In this document: one piece after another, positions 8,055 through 11,887 of the stretch | Layout: each line of letters starts with the position of its first letter | Numbering within the stretch: the stretch's first letter is position 1 | NCBI GenBank assembly: GCA_903904275.1 | Contig: CAIVBX010000060.1 | Coordinates: 1-11,887 of the forward strand | Direction of reading: 5' to 3' | DNA from: an uncultured Pseudomonadota bacterium | GTDB taxonomy: Bacteria; Pseudomonadota; Gammaproteobacteria; Methylococcales; Methylomonadaceae | DNA length: 11,887 nucleotides | Translations under genes and position numbers: made by a program | The notes under the pieces: model-generated | What the model was told of the DNA's origin: nothing | Databases searched by the model: none | What the model saw: only the letters and a program-made list of their open reading frames with translations

Positions 8055-9425
8055 ATGAATTTAACTACCGTTATTCTTGCTGCAGGAAAAGGAACGCGGA
8101 TGCGTTCGCAGTTGCCAAAAGTTTTGCATAAAATTGCTCATAAACCATTGTTACGTCATGTGCATGATACTGCTATTCAACTTGAAAATAACACTATTCA
8201 TATTGTGATTGGTCATGGTGCTGAATTAGTTAAAAAAACACTTTCTGATTTGTCCGCGAATTGGGTTGAACAAACACAGCAACTCGGCACAGGTCATGCG
8301 GTTCAACAAGTTAGCAGTCAAATTTCTGACGATACCATTGCATTGATTTTGTACGGCGATGTGCCGTTGTTGAAAATCGAAACGTTGCAAAATTTACTTT
8401 CTAAAATTAGCGAAAAAACGTTAGCACTTTTAACAGTAACTTTAAAAAATCCAACAGGTTATGGACGAATTGTGCGTAATAATTCGGGAAAGATTTTGCG
8501 AATTGTCGAAGAAAAAGATGCTAGCGAAACCGAAAAACAAATTGTTGAAGGTAATACAGGAATTTTAGCAGTTCAAGGTAAATCGTTAAAAAAATGGCTT
8601 TCACAACTTGGTAATGACAATGTGCAAGGTGAATATTATTTAACAGATATTATTGCCTTAGCCGTTACTGATGGTTTTGAAATCATAACTAGTTCACCAG
8701 ACAATGAAGACGAAGTTTTAGGCGTAAATGATAAATTGCAACTTGCACATTTAGAGCGTGTTTATCAATTACAACAAGCACAAAATTTAATGCGTCAAGG
8801 CGTGACATTGCACGATCCGAATCGTTTTGATTTGCGCGGAAATTTAGAAATTGGACAAGATGTTGAAATTGACGTAAATGTCATTTTTGAAGGCGCAAAT
8901 AACATTGGCGATAACGTCAAAATTGGAGCAAATTGTTCAATTAAAAATGCCACGATTGGCGACAATGTAGTCATTTTTCCAAATTGTGTAATTGAAAACG
9001 CAACAGTTGGCGCAAGTAGTCGCATTGGTCCTTTTGCTAGATTACGACCAGAAACAATTTTAGCAACAGACACACATATCGGTAATTTCGTTGAAATTAA
9101 AAAATCAGTTATCGGACCGGGCAGTAAAATTAATCATTTGAGTTATATTGGCGATAGTTTGATTGGTAAAAAAGTGAACATTGGTGCAGGGACAATTACT
9201 TGCAATTATGATGGTGTAAATAAATTTCAAACAATTATTGAAGATGGTGCATTCATTGGTTCGGATACACAACTCGTTGCACCTGTGACAGTCGGAAAAA
9301 ATGCAACTATCGGTGCAGGTTCAACTATTACTAGGGACACACCTGACGAACAATTAACATTAAGTCGAAATAAACAAATTTCAGTGCCGACTTGGCAACG
9401 TCCTGTTAAAAAGGAGAAATTATAA
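8055..9425 (+). CDS. glmU: Bifunctional GlcN-1-P acetyltransferase / GlcNAc-1-P uridylyltransferase (GlmU)
   Basis: GlmU acetylates glucosamine-1-phosphate with acetyl-CoA and then transfers UMP from UTP to give UDP-GlcNAc, precursor of peptidoglycan and lipopolysaccharide, in the cytoplasm. Length is 456 aa, as in E. coli. The N-terminal uridylyltransferase domain has LAAGKGTRMRSQLPK (8-22), the metal-binding D102 in YGDVP, GYGRIV (135-140), EGNTGI (165-170) and N225 in GVND. After a linker helix, a left-handed beta-helix of hexapeptide repeats begins at about 253. It includes the acetyltransferase catalytic H361 in NHLSYIGD (E. coli H363) and NIGAGTITCNYDG (375-387), and ends in RPVKK. Its stop overlaps the glmS start by one base (TAATG). 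The promoter is unclear, because only 17 nt separate the terminator from the ATG. Confidence 0.98.
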   Translation: MNLTTVILAAGKGTRMRSQLPKVLHKIAHKPLLRHVHDTAIQLENNTIHIVIGHGAELVKKTLSDLSANWVEQTQQLGTGHAVQQVSSQISDDTIALILYGDVPLLKIETLQNLLSKISEKTLALLTVTLKNPTGYGRIVRNNSGKILRIVEEKDASETEKQIVEGNTGILAVQGKSLKKWLSQLGNDNVQGEYYLTDIIALAVTDGFEIITSSPDNEDEVLGVNDKLQLAHLERVYQLQQAQNLMRQGVTLHDPNRFDLRGNLEIGQDVEIDVNVIFEGANNIGDNVKIGANCSIKNATIGDNVVIFPNCVIENATVGASSRIGPFARLRPETILATDTHIGNFVEIKKSVIGPGSKINHLSYIGDSLIGKKVNIGAGTITCNYDGVNKFQTIIEDGAFIGSDTQLVAPVTVGKNATIGAGSTITRDTPDEQLTLSRNKQISVPTWQRPVKKEKL

Positions 9426-11254
9426 TGTGTGGTATCGTAGCAGGCATCGCGCAACGTAACGTGATTCCAATTTTATTGGAAGGTTTAAAACGTCTGGAGT
9501 ATCGTGGTTATGATTCAGCAGGATTAGCCGTTTTGCATGACAATACAATTATTCGCCATCGCGCTTTAGGAAAAGTAAGCGGTTTAGAAATGCTTTTGCG
9601 CGAAAATCCCAGCACAGGCAATATCGGTATAGCGCATACGCGCTGGGCAACGCATGGCAAACCTAGCACAGAAAACGCTCACCCACACGTTAGTTGTGAT
9701 GCAATTGCTGTTGTGCATAACGGAATTATTGAAAATCACGAACAGCTTCGTGTTGCTCAACGTCTAAATAATTACGAATTCACGTCACAAACGGACACCG
9801 AAGTGATTGTGCATGAAATTCATCACGCGCTAAAAACATCGGAAAATTTACTTGAAGCAGTAAAAAATACATTACCAAAACTCGAAGGTGCGTATGCGTT
9901 AGCAATTATGTCAATTGCTGAACCTGAAACGTTAATTGTTTGTCGAAAAGGCAGTCCACTTGTTATTGGCGTAGGGTTTGGTGAGTATTTTGTCGCGTCA
10001 GATGTTGCGGCATTGTTGCCTGTCACACAGAGATTTATTTTTTTAGAAGAAGGCGATATTGCAGCACTTAGAACAGATTCCGTAACAATTTTTGATGCCG
10101 AAAATAACGTTATACAACGCCAAATTAAAGAAAGTCAGCTAAAAGCAGAAGCGGTTGAAAAAGGTGAATATCGTCATTTCATGATGAAAGAAATTTACGA
10201 ACAACCTTTTGCAATTACACAAACGTTAGAAGGGCGTTTTTTAAATCAACGTATTCAAGATAGTGCATTTGGTTTTGATGCGGCAAAAATTTTTGACGGT
10301 ATTAAATCAATACAAATTTTAGCGTGCGGTACGAGTTTTCATGCGGGATTAGTGGCGCGTTATTGGTTTGAAGAATTGGCACGAGTACCATGTAATATCG
10401 AAGTTGCTAGTGAATTTCGTTATCGAAATCCTGTTTTAGCTGCTGACACCTTAGTTGTCACTATTTCGCAATCAGGCGAAACGGCAGATACGTTAGCAGC
10501 ATTAAAAGAAGCCAAACGATTGGGTGCAAAACACGCTTTGGCGATTTGTAATGTGCCAGAAAGTTCATTGGTTAGAGAATCCGATTTAGTGTTGCTAACC
10601 CGAGCAGGACCTGAAATTGGTGTAGCTTCAACGAAGGCTTTCACAACACAATTAGTGTCGTTAATGTTATTGGTTTTGGCGATTGGACGACGTTTTGAAT
10701 TAAATGAAACGCTTGAAAAACATATCACCGAAGAGTTATTTAAATTACCGCGTCAAATGGAACAGGTTTTACAGCTCGACAAAGAAATCGAAGTATTAGC
10801 CGAGCAATTTGCTGATAAACATCACGCACTGTTTTTAGGTCGTGGCTCACATTATCCGATTGCAATGGAAGGTGCGTTGAAATTGAAAGAAATTTCTTAT
10901 ATTCATGCCGAAGCCTATCCCGCAGGCGAATTGAAACATGGTCCTCTTGCGCTAATCGATGCAAATATGCCCGTGATTACGGTTGCACCAAATAACAGTT
11001 TGCTTGAAAAACTCAAATCTAATATGCAAGAAGTTTCAGCTCGTGGCGGACAATTGATTGTTTTTATGGATGAAACGTTATCATCAACGCCTGATGAAAA
11101 TGTCCAAATTATCAAAGTACCTCAAGTTGATAATCATATTTCACCGATACTTTACACATTGCCGTTGCAGTTATTGTCATATCACGTTGCTATTTTGAAA
11201 GGCACAGATGTTGACCAGCCGCGCAATTTAGCAAAATCCGTTACAGTTGAATAA
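9425..11254 (+). CDS. glmS: Glutamine--fructose-6-phosphate aminotransferase (GlmS)
   Basis: GlmS makes glucosamine-6-phosphate from fructose-6-phosphate and glutamine, the first committed step toward UDP-GlcNAc. At 609 aa it matches E. coli. The N-terminal glutaminase domain has the nucleophile Cys2 (MCGIVAGIA), YRGYDSAG (26-33), HTRWATHG (71-78), HNGIIEN (98-104) and TDTEV (123-127). The linker MMKEIYEQP (253-261) follows. The first sugar-isomerase domain has ACGTSFHAG (300-308) and SQSGETADT (348-356). The second has LGRGSHYPIAMEGALKLKE (471-489) and KHGPLAL (504-510). The C-terminal tail DVDQPRNLAKSVTVE contains the sugar-binding K604. AAGGAG (9411-9416) inside the end of glmU lies 8 nt before the ATG. 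No riboswitch or long leader separates it from glmU, so it is probably coupled to glmU translation. Confidence 0.98.
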   Translation: MCGIVAGIAQRNVIPILLEGLKRLEYRGYDSAGLAVLHDNTIIRHRALGKVSGLEMLLRENPSTGNIGIAHTRWATHGKPSTENAHPHVSCDAIAVVHNGIIENHEQLRVAQRLNNYEFTSQTDTEVIVHEIHHALKTSENLLEAVKNTLPKLEGAYALAIMSIAEPETLIVCRKGSPLVIGVGFGEYFVASDVAALLPVTQRFIFLEEGDIAALRTDSVTIFDAENNVIQRQIKESQLKAEAVEKGEYRHFMMKEIYEQPFAITQTLEGRFLNQRIQDSAFGFDAAKIFDGIKSIQILACGTSFHAGLVARYWFEELARVPCNIEVASEFRYRNPVLAADTLVVTISQSGETADTLAALKEAKRLGAKHALAICNVPESSLVRESDLVLLTRAGPEIGVASTKAFTTQLVSLMLLVLAIGRRFELNETLEKHITEELFKLPRQMEQVLQLDKEIEVLAEQFADKHHALFLGRGSHYPIAMEGALKLKEISYIHAEAYPAGELKHGPLALIDANMPVITVAPNNSLLEKLKSNMQEVSARGGQLIVFMDETLSSTPDENVQIIKVPQVDNHISPILYTLPLQLLSYHVAILKGTDVDQPRNLAKSVTVE

Positions 11255-11280
11255 AAGGAGAAAATGTTTTGCAAAAATTT
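11219..11280 (+). other. Predicted attTn7 target site (unoccupied)
   Basis: Tn7-type transposons use TnsD to bind the last codons of glmS and insert about 25 bp after the stop. The codons for DQPRNLAKSVTVE are present and the DNA is very close to the E. coli site as I remember it. The expected insertion point, near 11279, lies inside the start of aroG rather than in a neutral gap. No Tn7 end or target duplication is visible, so the site is empty here. Confidence 0.45.
11256..11260 (+). promoter_or_regulatory. aroG ribosome binding site that decides a TTG start
   Basis: AGGAG lies 8 nt before TTG 11269. The nearer ATG (11264, 3 nt away) opens a different frame that stops after 15 codons. The next in-frame ATG, 11308, would be 47 nt away and would remove conserved N-terminal residues. 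Confidence 0.75.
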
Positions 11281-11887
11281 AACACGGATGATTTACGCAT
11301 TTGTGGCATGACAGAAGTCATTGCACCTGTTGAAGTACATACAGAAATGCCACTTTCTGAAACAGCAGCACAAACCACTTTTCAAGCACGACAAGCGATT
11401 CACAACATTTTAAAAGGTGATGATGATAGATTAGTTGTTGTCGTAGGACCATGTTCGATTCATGACACAAAAGCCGCGCACGAATACGCAAATTTGTTAA
11501 AAATAGCTATTGCAGAATACGCAAATGATTTGTTGATTATCATGCGAGTTTATTTTGAAAAACCACGCACAACAGTTGGTTGGAAAGGCTTAATCAATGA
11601 CCCTGATTTAGATTCGAGTTTTAACATTAACAAAGGCTTGCGAATTGCACGGCAATTATTGCTCGATATAAATAATTTAGGCATTCCAGCCGCAACAGAA
11701 TATCTGGATTTAATTACGCCGCAATATGTGTCAGATTTAATTTCTTGGGGCGCGATTGGTGCGAGAACGACCGAAAGCCAAGTACATCGTGAATTGGCAT
11801 CAGGTTTATCGTGTCCCGTTGGTTTCAAAAATGCAACTGATGGCACGATTAAAATTGCCATTGACGCGATTAGCGCGGCAATGAGTC
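11269..11887 (+). CDS. aroG: 3-deoxy-7-phosphoheptulonate synthase, AroG type (5' part)
   Basis: This enzyme condenses phosphoenolpyruvate and erythrose-4-phosphate to DAHP, the entry to the shikimate pathway for Phe, Tyr and Trp. The first 206 codons are present; the gene runs off the window, so the later metal ligands are not visible. From TTG 11269 the protein begins MQKFNTDDLRI, matching the regulatory N-terminus of enterobacterial AroG/AroF, which supports the TTG start. Visible motifs: VVGPCSIHD with metal ligand C62, RVYFEKPRTT (93-102, substrate residues R93, K98, R100), GWKGLINDP (104-112) and SWGAIGARTTESQ. The LDLITPQY (146-153) and GLSCP (179-183) segments resemble Phe-sensitive AroG more than AroF (LDPNSPQY) or AroH (LDMVTGQF); the effector type is inferred. 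It lies 14 nt after glmS with no terminator between, so it is probably co-transcribed with glmUS. Confidence 0.93.
   Translation, partial: MQKFNTDDLRICGMTEVIAPVEVHTEMPLSETAAQTTFQARQAIHNILKGDDDRLVVVVGPCSIHDTKAAHEYANLLKIAIAEYANDLLIIMRVYFEKPRTTVGWKGLINDPDLDSSFNINKGLRIARQLLLDINNLGIPAATEYLDLITPQYVSDLISWGAIGARTTESQVHRELASGLSCPVGFKNATDGTIKIAIDAISAAMS

Noticed and set aside
10420..10728. 102-codon antisense frame in glmS, and other minus-strand frames throughout the window
   Set aside because: All lie within strongly conserved + strand genes, lack ribosome sites and show no domain-like sequence.

Overview
The window is a compact, ordinary stretch of chromosome, coding almost throughout and all on the + strand. 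The gene order parB - atpIBEFHAGDC - glmU - glmS is typical of Gammaproteobacteria (compare Pseudomonas and Escherichia). The proteins align closely with what I remember of gammaproteobacterial family members: AtpA is 513 aa with the arginine finger at R376, AtpD 459 aa, GlmU 456 aa and GlmS 609 aa. The DNA is AT-rich (about 40% GC by eye) with uniform codon use. This would fit a Thiotrichales/Beggiatoaceae-like organism, but that placement is a guess; only the class-level call is well supported.

Layout: (i) 1-97, the 3' end of an unidentified gene, overlapping parB by 4 nt (ATGA). (ii) 94-954, parB, the chromosome-partitioning CTPase. (iii) 955-1017, a short gap with a near-consensus sigma70 promoter whose predicted start falls on or next to the atpI start codon. 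(iv) 1018-7975, the complete nine-gene F1Fo ATP synthase operon: the assembly protein AtpI, the membrane subunits a, c and b, then delta, alpha, gamma, beta and epsilon. The atpG-atpD gap holds a 10-bp hairpin. (v) 8001-8037, a strong Rho-independent terminator, only 17 nt before the glmU start codon. (vi) 8055-11254, glmU and glmS, overlapping by 1 nt. (vii) 11269 to the window end, the first 206 codons of an AroG-type DAHP synthase with a TTG start, only 14 nt after glmS.

How the genes work together: the atp operon makes the whole proton-driven ATP synthase. GlmS (glucosamine-6-phosphate synthesis) and GlmU (UDP-GlcNAc synthesis) feed peptidoglycan and lipopolysaccharide synthesis. AroG opens the shikimate pathway. 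No gap without a gene reaches 300 bases; the longest is 118 bp (atpG-atpD).

I see no mobile element, CRISPR array, tRNA or rRNA, and no evidence of an undescribed multi-gene system. The points worth a second look are regulatory: the apparently leaderless atpI transcript, the terminator with a possible competing anti-terminator pairing just before glmU, the hairpin before atpD, and a conserved Tn7 target whose insertion point would lie inside the start of aroG.
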